Assembly (NCBI RefSeq): GCF_003418935.1
Contig: NZ_QVMT01000001.1
Span: forward strand, 784,063 to 848,062
Direction: 5' to 3'
From: Emticicia sp. C21
GTDB taxonomy: Bacteria; Bacteroidota; Bacteroidia; Cytophagales; Spirosomataceae
Length of the DNA: 64,000 nt
The translations under genes and the position numbers were made by a program. The notes below the pieces were generated by a model. It had not been told where the DNA came from, did not search any database, and saw only the letters and a program-made list of their open reading frames with translations. Shown piece after piece: positions 36,070-45,938 of this stretch (position 1 is its first letter; each line of letters starts with the position of its first letter).

Positions 36070-38394
36070 CTATTTTGTTTCTTCTTCTATTGGTGTTTCT
36101 GTCGCCTCTGGTGTTGTTTGCTCTGAGTCAGCCTCTTCTTTCTCTTTCAACGGGAACAAATTTATATCTTCCATTTCATTTTCTTCAATTTCGAAGAACA
36201 TTTTATGAATATCAATCGGTTGGTCGTCAGGATTTAACGAACAAACTACTCTGATGTAGGAGCCATCTTCCTGCAATTCATAAGCATTTACATTGTCGCG
36301 CAGGTTGTAATCCAGAATATGAATGGCGTGCTTTTTCACTTCTGTATCTACCAGTTCAAACAAAGACTCAATGCGTTTATCAAAACTGCGTACCATAATA
36401 TCGGCACTGCCCCCATACAGTTTTGGCTCATTATTATTATGAAAATAGAAGATACGTGCATGCTCCAGGAACAAACCTACAATAGAGCGCACTGTAATAT
36501 TTTCACTCAGATTCTGACGCCCCGGGCGCAGACAGCAAATACCTCTGATAATCAGTTTTATTTTTACGCCTGCCTGAGATGCTTTGTACAATTCATCAAT
36601 TACGTAGCGGTCTTCCAACGAGTTTAATTTGATACAGATACCACTTGGCAATCCATTCTGCGCATTAGCAGCTTCATTTCTGATTAATTCTATCAGGCGT
36701 TTTCTCATATCTCTTGGAGAGGTGATGAGGTATTGATAGTTGGCAGGTTGCGAGTGCCCGGTAATAACATTGAAAAACTCAGAAATATCTTTGGTATAAA
36801 TCGGGTTGGTAGTCAATAGGCCAATATCGGTATATAACCTGGCTGTATCTTCGTTATAATTACCACTGGCTAAGTGGGCATATTGTATTACTCTATTACC
36901 CTCTTTACGAACAATCAGCATCAGTTTGGTATGGGTTTTATACCAGCCAATACCATAAATTACAAAACAGCCCGCACGCTGCAAGCGCTCTGCTTCTCTG
37001 ATATTGTTTTCTTCGTCGAAACGGGCTTTTATCTCAAATAATACTGATACATGTTTGCCATTTTCAGCCGCTTTCAGCAAAGCCTGTGTGACACGAGAGC
37101 GTTTGGCTAACCTATAAATCGTTAGTTTAATCGCCAATACATCAGGATCTTCAGCTGCTTTTTCCAGCAATTGAAGAACAGGCTCAAAATTGTTATAGGG
37201 ATGGTGAAGCAATAAGTCTTTTTCACGAACTACTTCAAAAATATCTGTATTCTTCTCTTTTAACCTCGGCGGTTGAACCGGAGGGTGAACAGGCTCCAAC
37301 TCTTCCTGAAATTCCGGATGGCGGATAATCTGCCAAAGACAAGTATAATCAATCAGACACTCATCAGTAAAAATATTGTATTTGTCTATCTCCCAACGTT
37401 TTTGCAGAATAGTTATCATCCATTCGTTAGCATCGGGTTCAATCTCCATAAAGACTACCCTACCCAATCGACGGCTCTTAATTTTCTGCTTGATTTCATC
37501 TACAAAATCAGCTTCAATATCATCTGATTCCTCCAAAGTAAAATCACCGTTTCTGACAATTCTGAAAAGGTTTACGGCTTGAATCTCTACATTCCGGTAG
37601 AGTTTCTTTATTTCGTGTCTTACTATCTCCTCAATCGGCAAAAATAATACTTCATCGCCTCTTTCAATCGTGAAGAATCGTGGCAAGTTGCCGGGTATCT
37701 GTACAAATGAGATTTTCTTCGTATCACTATCATCTGACAAAAGCGTTGAGCGGTTTGTATCAGTAACCACACCAAAAATGAGCGTTTTGGCAATTAATAC
37801 CGGAAAGGCATGGGTATGGTCGAAGAGCATAGGTGTAAGCATCGGATAAATTGTGTAATCAAAATAATTTATCGCTTCTGCTAATTCGCTCTCGCTGAGG
37901 TCGCTGATTTTAACAACCTGAAATTTATAGTCTTTAAAAAGTGGCGTTAATTCTTCATTAAAAACTCGATCCTGCTCCTGGCAAAATTGTCGTACAGCTA
38001 ATAAAAGAGCTTTGCGGAAAGGGATTTCACGCAACCCTGAATAATCTATACGTTCTTTGTTATAATCAAGATAATTATATAAGCTACCTAAGCGAACGGT
38101 AAAGAATTCGTCGAGGTTAGAAGAGGTAATGGCCAGGAACTTTAAACGCTCAAAAAGATTGAGGTTCTTTTCGCAAGCCTGGTCTAATACACGCTCATTA
38201 AATTTAAGCCAGCTCAAATCACGGCTGATATAATTTGATTGCTCTATGCTATCTGCATAACGACTTATTTTTGATTCAGGAACGGCAGTACTTTTTTCTT
38301 CGCTTTTAGAGGGGGTCACCAAACCATTCAAAAATGAAAAAAGGCTACCTTTCGAGCCTTTTTCATTAGATATATTTTTATTCTTTTCTTCCAT
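36070..38394 (-). CDS. ppk1: polyphosphate kinase 1
   Basis: 774 aa. Makes long-chain polyphosphate from ATP. An N-terminal low-complexity tail (residues 1-50, 'SKSEEKS') precedes the helical N domain starting at 'NYISRDLSWLKFNERVLDQA'; the catalytic block has 'RYVIDELYKASQAGVKIKLI', 'GIGWYKTHTKLMLIVRKE' and 'QYAHLASGNYNEDTARLYTD' (autophosphorylated His in the AHLASGNYN block). Acidic C-terminal tail 'EKEEADSEQTTPE'. Start ATG chosen by its position 58 residues before the core; upstream there is a stop. Confidence 0.95.
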   Translation of the reverse strand: MEEKNKNISNEKGSKGSLFSFLNGLVTPSKSEEKSTAVPESKISRYADSIEQSNYISRDLSWLKFNERVLDQACEKNLNLFERLKFLAITSSNLDEFFTVRLGSLYNYLDYNKERIDYSGLREIPFRKALLLAVRQFCQEQDRVFNEELTPLFKDYKFQVVKISDLSESELAEAINYFDYTIYPMLTPMLFDHTHAFPVLIAKTLIFGVVTDTNRSTLLSDDSDTKKISFVQIPGNLPRFFTIERGDEVLFLPIEEIVRHEIKKLYRNVEIQAVNLFRIVRNGDFTLEESDDIEADFVDEIKQKIKSRRLGRVVFMEIEPDANEWMITILQKRWEIDKYNIFTDECLIDYTCLWQIIRHPEFQEELEPVHPPVQPPRLKEKNTDIFEVVREKDLLLHHPYNNFEPVLQLLEKAAEDPDVLAIKLTIYRLAKRSRVTQALLKAAENGKHVSVLFEIKARFDEENNIREAERLQRAGCFVIYGIGWYKTHTKLMLIVRKEGNRVIQYAHLASGNYNEDTARLYTDIGLLTTNPIYTKDISEFFNVITGHSQPANYQYLITSPRDMRKRLIELIRNEAANAQNGLPSGICIKLNSLEDRYVIDELYKASQAGVKIKLIIRGICCLRPGRQNLSENITVRSIVGLFLEHARIFYFHNNNEPKLYGGSADIMVRSFDKRIESLFELVDTEVKKHAIHILDYNLRDNVNAYELQEDGSYIRVVCSLNPDDQPIDIHKMFFEIEENEMEDINLFPLKEKEEADSEQTTPEATETPIEEETK

Positions 38395-38585
38395 TGCTCG
38401 ATAACAAAATGTGTTTGGCGAAGTACGGCATTTATGCTAAAAAATTCAAGTAATTAACAATAATTTAATAGATAAGTGCAATTTTCAGCACTATTTTATT
38501 GGTTTTCATCACCAAAGTATTATATCTGTTTAAACGACAATTTTGAATAGATTGTTAGATGGAAATATAGATTTTATTAAAGCAG

Positions 38586-38619
38586 AAACCCCTTGAACCT
38601 AATTAAGTGCAAGGGGTTT
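38586..38619 (-). terminator. terminator after odhB
   Basis: Arms AAACCCCTTG and CAAGGGGTTT (38586-38595, 38610-38619), ten base pairs with a 14-nt loop, 33 bp after the odhB stop; on the minus strand followed by CTGCTTTAAT, a weak T-run. Confidence 0.65.
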
Positions 38620-38651
38620 AAATATGTCAATTACTGATAATCTGCTATTGA

Positions 38652-40256
38652 TTATACCCCCAACAAGATTCTGGCCGGGTCTTCTAATAGTTGTTTTACT
38701 CTTACTAAAAAACTTACCGAATCTTTACCATCAATCGTACGATGATCATAGCTTAGGGCTACATACATGATTGGGCGGATAACGATTTCACCATTGACAA
38801 CCACTGGTCTCTCCACAATATTATGCATACCTAAGATAGCCGATTGCGGTGCGTTGATGATTGGAGTTGATAACATTGAGCCGAAAATACCACCATTGGT
38901 AATAGTGAAAGTTCCTCCGGTCATTTCTTCAATAGTCAGTTTATTATCTCTTGCTTTTCCTGCCAGACGAACTACTTCTGATTCGATACCTGCAAAGCTT
39001 AGTTTCTCGGCATTTCTGATAACCGGAACTACCAGACCGCGAGGAGCAGAAACGGCAATAGCTATATCTGCATAATCGTTATATACGATTTCATCGCCAT
39101 CGATATAAGCATTTACTACAGGGAAATCTTTTAGTGCAATAGCGCAAGCCTTGGTAAAGAATGACATAAAGCCTAGGCCTACACCATGTGTTTCTTTGAA
39201 TTTATCTTTATACTTGGCTCTCAAATCCATGATTGGCTTCATATCCACCTCATTGAAAGTCGTCAGCATCGCTGTTTCTTGTTTTACAGCTACCAGACGT
39301 CTGGCAATGGTTTTGCGAAGAGAAGTCATTTTTTCTCTGCGAGAAATTCTGCCTTCAACACCAGAAGCAACAGGTGTACTTGCCGGAGCTTTAGGCTCTG
39401 TCGCAGGCGTTGGCTGTGGTGTGCTTGGTGCTGTTGGTTGCGCAGGAGTCGGCGTAGCTTTCAAGGCATCTTCTTTCATGATACGGCCGCCTACACCTGT
39501 ACCTTGTACAGTTGCCGGGTCTATACCTTTTTCTGCCAATACTTTCGCCGCTACTGGAGACGGGTGTCCTGCAGCATAGTTATTACCTGATGCCGGAGTA
39601 GCTGGTTTTTCTTCTTGTGCTGCCGGTTGAGTGGCTGCCGGAGCAGTGTTTACTGCACCGCCTATGGCTATTTTTGCTACTACACCACCAATAGGTATAA
39701 CCTGGCCTGCCTGTGCTACAATCGTAATCACACCATTTTCAGGTGATGGTAGTTCAAAGGTTGCTTTATCTGATTCCAGTTCACAAATTACCTCATCCAT
39801 TTTCACGCTATCACCGTCTTTTTTAGACCATGAAGCAATGGTTACTTCTGAAATTGACTCGCCTACTGCCGGAACAACCACATCAATGGTTTTACCCTCA
39901 GCAGGTGCTGCCGGAGTAGTTGCAACAGGTGCAGGTGTTGGTTCAGCAGCCGGAGCTTTTGGCTCTTCTTTCGGAGCCGGGGTTGGTTCCGGAGCAGGAG
40001 TTGATGCTTGTGGTTTATCGTTTGTGGTTTCAATTTTACAAATCAAAGCGCCAATAGGTAGTGTTGTACCTTCAGCTGCTACAATTCTTAAAATACCGTC
40101 GGCTTCTGCGGGCAGTTCGAAGGTGGCTTTATCGGACTCCAGTTCACAGATTACTTCGTCCATTTTTACAGTGTCACCATCTTTTTTTATCCAGGATGCG
40201 ATCGTTACCTCGCTTACTGATTCGCCCACCGAAGGGACTTTCATTTCTATTGCCAT
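38652..40256 (-). CDS. odhB: 2-oxoglutarate dehydrogenase E2, dihydrolipoyl succinyltransferase
   Basis: 534 aa. E2 of the TCA-cycle 2-oxoglutarate dehydrogenase complex. Domains: two lipoyl domains (each with the lipoylated Lys in '[11 protein letters not shown]', near residues 43 and 167) joined by Pro/Ala/Thr-rich linkers, a small E1/E3-binding domain ('[20 protein letters not shown]'), then the catalytic domain ending '[16 protein letters not shown]' with the catalytic His-x3-Asp-Gly. Two lipoyl domains is unusual for E2o but seen in Bacteroidota. Follows sucA on the same strand (72-bp gap); terminator after it. Confidence 0.95.
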   Translation of the reverse strand: MAIEMKVPSVGESVSEVTIASWIKKDGDTVKMDEVICELESDKATFELPAEADGILRIVAAEGTTLPIGALICKIETTNDKPQASTPAPEPTPAPKEEPKAPAAEPTPAPVATTPAAPAEGKTIDVVVPAVGESISEVTIASWSKKDGDSVKMDEVICELESDKATFELPSPENGVITIVAQAGQVIPIGGVVAKIAIGGAVNTAPAATQPAAQEEKPATPASGNNYAAGHPSPVAAKVLAEKGIDPATVQGTGVGGRIMKEDALKATPTPAQPTAPSTPQPTPATEPKAPASTPVASGVEGRISRREKMTSLRKTIARRLVAVKQETAMLTTFNEVDMKPIMDLRAKYKDKFKETHGVGLGFMSFFTKACAIALKDFPVVNAYIDGDEIVYNDYADIAIAVSAPRGLVVPVIRNAEKLSFAGIESEVVRLAGKARDNKLTIEEMTGGTFTITNGGIFGSMLSTPIINAPQSAILGMHNIVERPVVVNGEIVIRPIMYVALSYDHRTIDGKDSVSFLVRVKQLLEDPARILLGV

Positions 40257-40328
40257 AACTTGTTTTTATTGCTAAGTTATTGATATCGATATATTTATTA
40301 ATTCTCTATTGGTTTACTGCTAGCTGAC

Positions 40329-43148
40329 TTATTTTTTCTCAAAAGCCTTCTCTACAATATCCGCCTGCTCTTTAGCATGTATTTTTGTATAACCTGTAGC
40401 CGGAGATGCACTCGATTTACGGGCAATTACATTACCGACACCGATTTGCGGAAACTCTCTCAACACAAACGACCAGTAACCCATGTTTTCAGGTTCTTCC
40501 TGTACCCATATTACTTCTGGCTTTTTGTATTTAGCCAGATGCGCTTCTACTTGTTTAACCGGGAATGGGTGTAATTGTTCAACACGAATAATGGCAACAT
40601 CAGTACGTTTGTCTTTCTGTTGCTTATCCAGCAAATCGTAATAGACTTTTCCGCTACACAATAGCACGCGTTTTACCTTTTTAGGATCAGCGTATTCGTC
40701 ACCAATGGTTTCCTGAAAGCGTGTGCCTTCTGCAAAATCTTCTATTTTTGAAACCGCCAATGGGTGTCTTAACATTGATTTTGGCGACATATGGATACAT
40801 GGCTTACGGAATGGCAATGCTACCTGACGGCGTAACATGTGGAATATATTGGCAGGTGTTGTACACGCACAAACATACATATTGTACTCAGCCGCTAATT
40901 GCAGGAAGCGTTCAGGACGTGCATTAGAGTGTTCAGGGCCTTGGCCTTCATATCCATGAGGTAATAGTAGAACCAGGCCGTTCATGCTGTTCCATTTAGA
41001 CTCAGAAGCCGCAATGAACTGATCAATCATGATTTGTGCACCATTCGCAAAATCACCGAATTGTGCTTCCCAGATTACCAGAGCATTTGGGTTAGCCATT
41101 GAATAACCATATTCAAAGCCCATTACGCCATATTCGGCCAGTAATGAGTTGTATATCTCGAATTTACCTTGTTTTTCGTCTACATGCGCCAGATTGGTAT
41201 ACAACTGGTTGGTATCTGCATCGTGCAATACGGCATGGCGGTGAGTAAATGTACCACGTTGCACGTCTTGTCCGGTAATACGAACTACTTTGCCCTCATC
41301 CAGGATAGCGCCATAAGCCAGTAATTCACCCACAGACCAGTTAAAAGGTTTTTCCTGTGCAAAAATGGCACGTCTTTCTTCCAGTACTTTTTCAATCTGT
41401 TTCAAAGGTTTAAAACCTTGAGGTACTGTTGATAATGCTTTACCGATTTTCTCAATTTCAGTAACAGGAATACCTGTTACAGGTGATTGGTCGAAATCGC
41501 CTGGTACTGAACGACGCAATTTTTCCCACTCTTCTTCCAGTTTTGGTTTCTGATAAGGCAATTGTTTCTGTTTTACTTTTGCCAGTAAATCCTGCAATTC
41601 TCCTTCAAATTCTTTCTTCAATTCTTCTGAGAATTTCGCATCGGCATCTCCACGCTCCATCAATTCCTGTAGATATATCTCACGTGGATTCGAATGGCTA
41701 TCAATCACCTTATACATGGTTGGCTGTGTCATACGTGGTTCGTCTGATTCGTTATGACCGTATTTACGATAACAAACCATGTTTACGAACACGTCACGAT
41801 TGAACTCCTGACGGAACTCTGTAGCCAGTTTCATGGCATAAACCACTGCTTCAGGGTCATCACCATTCACATGGAAGATCGGAGCATCAATGATTTTAGC
41901 AATATCAGTACAATAGATAGACGAACGCGCATCTTCAAAATCGGTAGTAAAACCAACCTGATTGTTGATAACAAAATGAAGCGTACCACCTGTATAATAA
42001 CCCGGCAGGTTAGACATCTGTGTTACCTCATATACAATCCCTTGACCGGCTACAGCTGCATCGCCATGAATAACGATTGGCAGAATTTTATCATAAATAT
42101 CATCACGGTCATTAGGCTTTACAGCAGCCTTTTCGTAATGAGCATCGGCTCTGGCACGTGCATACCCTACTACTACCGGATTCACCGCTTCCAAGTGCGA
42201 TGGGTTAGCCATCAGTTTCAGACTCACCCTTTTGCCTTCCGGTGTTTCTACCTGGCTCGAATAACCCATATGGTATTTCACGTCGCCGTCGGTATAAGCA
42301 TCCAGTTGCACGTTTTCTTCAAACTCATTGAAAACCTGCTCATAAGGTTTTTGAAGAATATTGGTAAGGATGTTCAGACGACCGCGGTGAGCCATACCAA
42401 TTACTACTTCTTCCACACCTAATTCAGCCCCACGGTTGATCGCTATATCTAAAGCCGGAATAGTTGATTCCCCACCTTCTAGCGAGAAGCGTTTTTTACC
42501 TAAGAATTTAGTATGCAGGAAGTTTTCGAAATTAACGGCTTCATTCAGTTTCTCAAAAATTCGCAATTTTTGTTCACGTGTTGGGTCGAAGTTCAGATAT
42601 TCCTGCTCAATTTTCTTACGTAACCAGCTTTTGGCATGGCGGTCTCTGATATATAAATATTCAAAACCTATTTTGCCCAGGTATACTTTGGTTAACGCTT
42701 CACATATTTTACGCAAGGTTGCTGCTTCGCCAAAAAGCTCCACACCAGCCTCAAAAACTGTATCTAAGTCTGCATCCGAAAGGTTAAAGTCGCTCAGGTC
42801 AAGCATAGGCTTACGATCTTTTCTTGGCCCAATCGGATTGGTTTTTGATAGTAAGTGTCCACGAGAGCGATACCCTCTGATTAAGTGAACCACTTCCATT
42901 TCTTTGCGTGTGTGTTCAGCACTTGGAGAGGCAACAGAAGTTTTTGGAGTAGCTACTGCAGTTGAAGCAGTCGAAACTGTTCCGTTAGTGCCGTTTGTAT
43001 GTCCGTTGTTATAGGTCTGGCTAAATTCAAAACCCCTGAAGAAATTCTGCCAGCTTTCATCAACTGACGCCGGGTCTTGTTTGTATTGTTGGTAAATAGC
43101 ATCCAATGCGGCTACGTCTGCATTGGCGATGTACGAGTATTGGTCCAT
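40329..43148 (-). CDS. sucA: 2-oxoglutarate dehydrogenase E1
   Basis: 939 aa. Thiamine-dependent E1 of the 2-oxoglutarate dehydrogenase complex. Seen: 'SYIANADVAALDAIYQQYKQDP' (the E1 N-terminal helix, residue 4 on), 'RGYRSRGHLLSKTNPIG' (in pieces 'IRGYRSRGHL'), 'GMAHRGRLNILTNIL', 'HGDAAVAGQGIVYEVTQMS' (thiamine region), the 'VCYRKYGHNESDEPRMTQP' block, and the C-terminal 'VALPFRKPCIHMSPKSMLRHPL'. First gene of the sucA-odhB pair. No lpd (E3) gene is nearby. Confidence 0.97.
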   Translation of the reverse strand: MDQYSYIANADVAALDAIYQQYKQDPASVDESWQNFFRGFEFSQTYNNGHTNGTNGTVSTASTAVATPKTSVASPSAEHTRKEMEVVHLIRGYRSRGHLLSKTNPIGPRKDRKPMLDLSDFNLSDADLDTVFEAGVELFGEAATLRKICEALTKVYLGKIGFEYLYIRDRHAKSWLRKKIEQEYLNFDPTREQKLRIFEKLNEAVNFENFLHTKFLGKKRFSLEGGESTIPALDIAINRGAELGVEEVVIGMAHRGRLNILTNILQKPYEQVFNEFEENVQLDAYTDGDVKYHMGYSSQVETPEGKRVSLKLMANPSHLEAVNPVVVGYARARADAHYEKAAVKPNDRDDIYDKILPIVIHGDAAVAGQGIVYEVTQMSNLPGYYTGGTLHFVINNQVGFTTDFEDARSSIYCTDIAKIIDAPIFHVNGDDPEAVVYAMKLATEFRQEFNRDVFVNMVCYRKYGHNESDEPRMTQPTMYKVIDSHSNPREIYLQELMERGDADAKFSEELKKEFEGELQDLLAKVKQKQLPYQKPKLEEEWEKLRRSVPGDFDQSPVTGIPVTEIEKIGKALSTVPQGFKPLKQIEKVLEERRAIFAQEKPFNWSVGELLAYGAILDEGKVVRITGQDVQRGTFTHRHAVLHDADTNQLYTNLAHVDEKQGKFEIYNSLLAEYGVMGFEYGYSMANPNALVIWEAQFGDFANGAQIMIDQFIAASESKWNSMNGLVLLLPHGYEGQGPEHSNARPERFLQLAAEYNMYVCACTTPANIFHMLRRQVALPFRKPCIHMSPKSMLRHPLAVSKIEDFAEGTRFQETIGDEYADPKKVKRVLLCSGKVYYDLLDKQQKDKRTDVAIIRVEQLHPFPVKQVEAHLAKYKKPEVIWVQEEPENMGYWSFVLREFPQIGVGNVIARKSSASPATGYTKIHAKEQADIVEKAFEKK

Positions 43149-43332
43149 TGAAAATTTTAAAATTATTGATGCTCGTTTCGGGGAACGATAATATTTTGTC
43201 GTAAAACCTGAATAACCTGCTTTACTTAGTGATAATCAAAAAGTATTTTGCTTTGGCAAACCCCCATTTGCGAAAACGTTGCAAAGTTACAGTAAGGTAT
43301 TTAATAAAATAACAATTTTTTCACTAAAATGA
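43149..43332. other. intergenic region upstream of sucA
   Basis: About 184 bp, AT-rich with poly-A/T runs. I see no clear promoter, RNA gene or repeat; the divergent unit beyond it belongs to the palindrome array. Confidence 0.4.
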
Positions 43333-43447
43333 TTATCTGTTGATTGAAAGAAAATAGATTAGTGAGGTTTGAGTGAAAATATATTCCCGTTTGTTCCACC
43401 ACAGTTGAGGCTGATGGTTTTTGAGCCAGAATATTTGCTCCTCATTC

Positions 43448-43736
43448 AAAAAGGTTCCTACCGTATTGGTAACCTTTTCTTGCTCTGTTTTAATAGTTTT
43501 TACTCTGATATCCTCCAAAATTACCTATTGAAAACCATCGATATGCTCCTATTAAAAAAGGTTCCTACCATATTGGCAACCTTTTTCGGCTGCGTTTTAG
43601 TAGATGGCCCTTTTACAGACTTCTCATTCAAAAAGGTTCCCACCATATTGGTAACCTTTTTCGGCTCTGTTTTAGTGGTTGATACTTTTACAGACTCCTC
43701 ATTCAAAAAGGTTCCCGCCATATTGGTAACCTTTTT
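43448..43736. repeat. palindrome array, family 1, four units
   Basis: Palindromes at 43448-43478, 43555-43586, 43630-43661 and 43705-43736, arms AAAAAGGTT and AACCTTTTT with the centre CCCACCATATTGGTA or close. Spacings 75, 75 and 107 bp; the last gap has an insertion of about 32 bp. Related in sequence and, in reverse, in orientation to the array at 12.55 kb. Confidence 0.85.
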
Positions 43737-43814
43737 TTGTTCCGGTTGACAGGATATTATATAGTCAGTCTTGCTTCTGTCAGCTATATTTATCTTCTTT
43801 CTCGCTGCGGTCAT
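43521..43814 (-). CDS. repeat-encoded small basic protein, paralogue of the 12.5-kb locus
   Basis: 97 aa read on the minus strand, no known family. Starts M-T-A-A-R-K-K-I-N, has TDY near residue 18, then three tandem units of 25 residues with 'KKVTNMVGTFLNE' as core. It parallels the protein from 12474 over its first 30 residues and the DNA is similar over about 90 bp. After the third unit the frame ends; the fourth unit near 43.45 kb lies in another frame. Coding status is uncertain: the palindrome may be the unit selected. Confidence 0.35.
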   Translation of the reverse strand: MTAARKKINIADRSKTDYIISCQPEQKKVTNMAGTFLNEESVKVSTTKTEPKKVTNMVGTFLNEKSVKGPSTKTQPKKVANMVGTFFNRSISMVFNR

Positions 43815-44013
43815 AAATTGTTATTATATAAATTATAATCAGAACTGGGTATCCCTGACTGTGCATCTCCTTAATTTCGGTCTTTAGTCCGGATCTTCAA
43901 AGTGTTTCGGGAAGTTTTGAATAGAATCATACTGTTAGGGCAAGGAATTTAGCGAGGACACCCAGTCGGCCGCCGCTGCGGTAATTGAGATTTTGTTCTG
44001 AAAAAAACAAAAA
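43815..44013. other. intergenic region with a short GC-rich patch
   Basis: About 200 bp between the repeat locus and porP. The stretch at 43949-43979 (GAGGACACCCAG, then CGGCCGCCGCTGCGG) is much richer in GC than its surroundings; its gcaccc/ccgccgc make-up recalls the patch near 29.4 kb. No ORF or clear hairpin. Remnant of a dispersed element is possible. Confidence 0.35.
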
Positions 44014-44031
44014 TCCCTCTTCGCAGAGGGA
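44014..44031 (-). terminator. terminator after porP/sprF
   Basis: TCCCTCT (44014-44020), loop TCGC, AGAGGGA (44025-44031); on the minus strand followed by TTTTTGTTTTTTT. Eight bases from the stop. Confidence 0.85.
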
Positions 44032-44038
44032 CTTAGGA

Positions 44039-44935
44039 TTAATAGTATTTCATACGATTGTTGCTGTCGCCATCACGTATAAAATCATATCGTAGGTATA
44101 GCTGAAAAATACCTCTCTGCTGGAATGCTCCCTGCGACGATGAATTTGGATAGGCCATTGGTTTGAAGTCGTAAGACCCACCTAAACGGAAGCTCTCTCC
44201 CAATTGAAATTCAACCATCGGTACAATTTTATTTATTTTTGTTCCAAATGGCGCTTCAGAACGATATATGATACCAAAACCTGCCTTCTGTTTAAACCAT
44301 GCCTTAGCTGTTATAAAAAAATTGGCCGAAGCTCCTTTATTGGTTTCTAAAGTACCACTCATATTCAACATGACATTTTCCATCTCTCCTAACGAAAAGC
44401 CAAGCATGGTATACAATGGTTTCTTGCTGTTGAATAAGCCATCGTTGATGAATAAGACGGGTTTGGACACACTCAGAAAGAACTGGTTGGTTGAAAACAA
44501 GCCACCTAATCCGGCATATGGGAACATCTGTTTAATGCCTTGCCCGGTCACGATAGTTGGCTGATAAATAAATCCGGCATCAGCGCCCAGAGCAACTGTA
44601 AATACATCACCGAATTTTTGTCGGTAAGCATACGATACTTTAGCGCCGGCATTGTTAAATCCGGCTATATTGCTGTTATAGGCTTGTAAGCCCAATCCGC
44701 CTCTTCCCTCCTGAATCGGGCCATCCATTGAAAAAAGCTGGTAAACCTGTTGCGGCCGAAGTGTCCCATTAAATTGGTTACCGAACATCCCGTTCAGACT
44801 AAAAGACTCACGTGCACCTGTCATGGCGGGATTCAGCGCCAGAAAGTTAAACTGAAATTGGTCTTCCAGTACAGTTTGTGCTTTAACCAGTGTGGTGATG
44901 GGTAAAAGTAATAGTAGCAGGTATTTTCTCATCAT
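44039..44935 (-). CDS. PorP/SprF family type IX secretion protein
   Basis: 298 aa. Outer-membrane beta-barrel of the family that serves type IX secretion and gliding (PorP, SprF). Signal peptide (residues 1-19, ending in VKAQ), then 'FNFLALNPAMTGARESFSLNG', the family signature, and a C-terminal strand 'GIFQLYLRYDFIRDGDSN'. It has no large partner adhesin beside it, as is usual for extra copies in Cytophagales. Downstream of rbsK by 49 bp on the same strand. Confidence 0.88.
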   Translation of the reverse strand: MMRKYLLLLLLPITTLVKAQTVLEDQFQFNFLALNPAMTGARESFSLNGMFGNQFNGTLRPQQVYQLFSMDGPIQEGRGGLGLQAYNSNIAGFNNAGAKVSYAYRQKFGDVFTVALGADAGFIYQPTIVTGQGIKQMFPYAGLGGLFSTNQFFLSVSKPVLFINDGLFNSKKPLYTMLGFSLGEMENVMLNMSGTLETNKGASANFFITAKAWFKQKAGFGIIYRSEAPFGTKINKIVPMVEFQLGESFRLGGSYDFKPMAYPNSSSQGAFQQRGIFQLYLRYDFIRDGDSNNRMKYY

Positions 44936-44984
44936 TCTTATCCTTATAATTTCTATTTGACAGCAACAAAAATAAAACCAATTA

Positions 44985-45905
44985 TTAGAAATAGAAGTTA
45001 GATAGTGATGAAATTTCGCTTAAAAATGGAGCCGATGCCTGGGCGCCCATACGCGTTACCGAAAGCGATGCCGCTTTACAGGCCAGTTCAATAGCCGATT
45101 TCCAGTCTTTTTTGTGGGCCAGAGCCACTGCCAATGTTCCATTAAAAATATCTCCGGCTGCTGTGGTATCTACGGCGTCTACTTGCGGAGCATCAATAAA
45201 AAAGGATTGATATTCATTCCTGAAATAAGCACCTCTGGCACCTAAAGTGATGATAACATTTCTCACGCCTTTGTCTAATAAAATCTCTGCTGCCTCTTTG
45301 ATAGAGTCATCATCTTTTACTTCTACACCTGTTAAAAGCTGCGCTTCTGTTTCGTTAGGCGTAATCAGATATAGGTTTGAATAGATTTCGTCAGGCAATG
45401 CTTGCGCAGGTGCAGGGTTCAGAATCACTTTGCTTTCTGATTTCAATCCATGGGTTGCTGCAAAAACTACGCTACTAATAGGAACTTCCAATTGCATTAA
45501 TACCACTTCAGCATTTTCTATTTCTTTCGCAGCTTTCATAATATCGTCCTGAGAAAGTGTATCATTTGAGCCGGGTGCTACAACAATTTTGTTTTCTCCG
45601 TGTTCATTGACGATTATCAAAGCTGTGCCCGATGCTTTCTCATGATCTGTACTGATATAATAGGTATTGATTTTTTCTTTCTGAAAGCCCTCAATAGCTT
45701 GTTTGCCAAAAACATCGTTCCCTACTTTAGTAACCAATACCACATCACCCCCCATGCGTGCCGCTGCTACCGCCTGATTAGCACCTTTTCCTCCGGCAAA
45801 CATAAAAAAGGTTCCTCCCAAAATAGTTTCACCGGGGTTCGGGAAACGATTGGTCTTCACCACCATATCGGTGTTTGAACTACCTATAACTACTATTTTT
45901 GACAT
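44985..45905 (-). CDS. rbsK: ribokinase
   Basis: 306 aa, PfkB family. Phosphorylates D-ribose to ribose-5-phosphate with ATP in the cytoplasm. Seen: 'VIGSSNTDMVVKTNRFPNPGET' (in pieces 'GSSNTDMVV'), 'GGKGANQAVAAARMG' (substrate Gly-Gly), 'VILNPAPA', 'TPNETEAQLLTG' and the catalytic Asp in 'VDTTAAGDIFNGTLA'. Last member of the nucleoside hydrolase - transporter - ribokinase run; 33-bp gap to the transporter. Confidence 0.95.
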   Translation of the reverse strand: MSKIVVIGSSNTDMVVKTNRFPNPGETILGGTFFMFAGGKGANQAVAAARMGGDVVLVTKVGNDVFGKQAIEGFQKEKINTYYISTDHEKASGTALIIVNEHGENKIVVAPGSNDTLSQDDIMKAAKEIENAEVVLMQLEVPISSVVFAATHGLKSESKVILNPAPAQALPDEIYSNLYLITPNETEAQLLTGVEVKDDDSIKEAAEILLDKGVRNVIITLGARGAYFRNEYQSFFIDAPQVDAVDTTAAGDIFNGTLAVALAHKKDWKSAIELACKAASLSVTRMGAQASAPFLSEISSLSNFYF

Positions 45906-45938
45906 AATAAATGTATAGTTTTGTGGATATTTTTAATT

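Noticed and set aside
39151-40275. Long frames opposite odhB (142-214 codons)
   Set aside because: They are antisense frames of the low-complexity lipoyl and linker coding sequence; no family pattern or separate promoter.
41754-42422. 222-codon frame opposite sucA
   Set aside because: Antisense of a strongly conserved gene; the translation has no recognisable motif.
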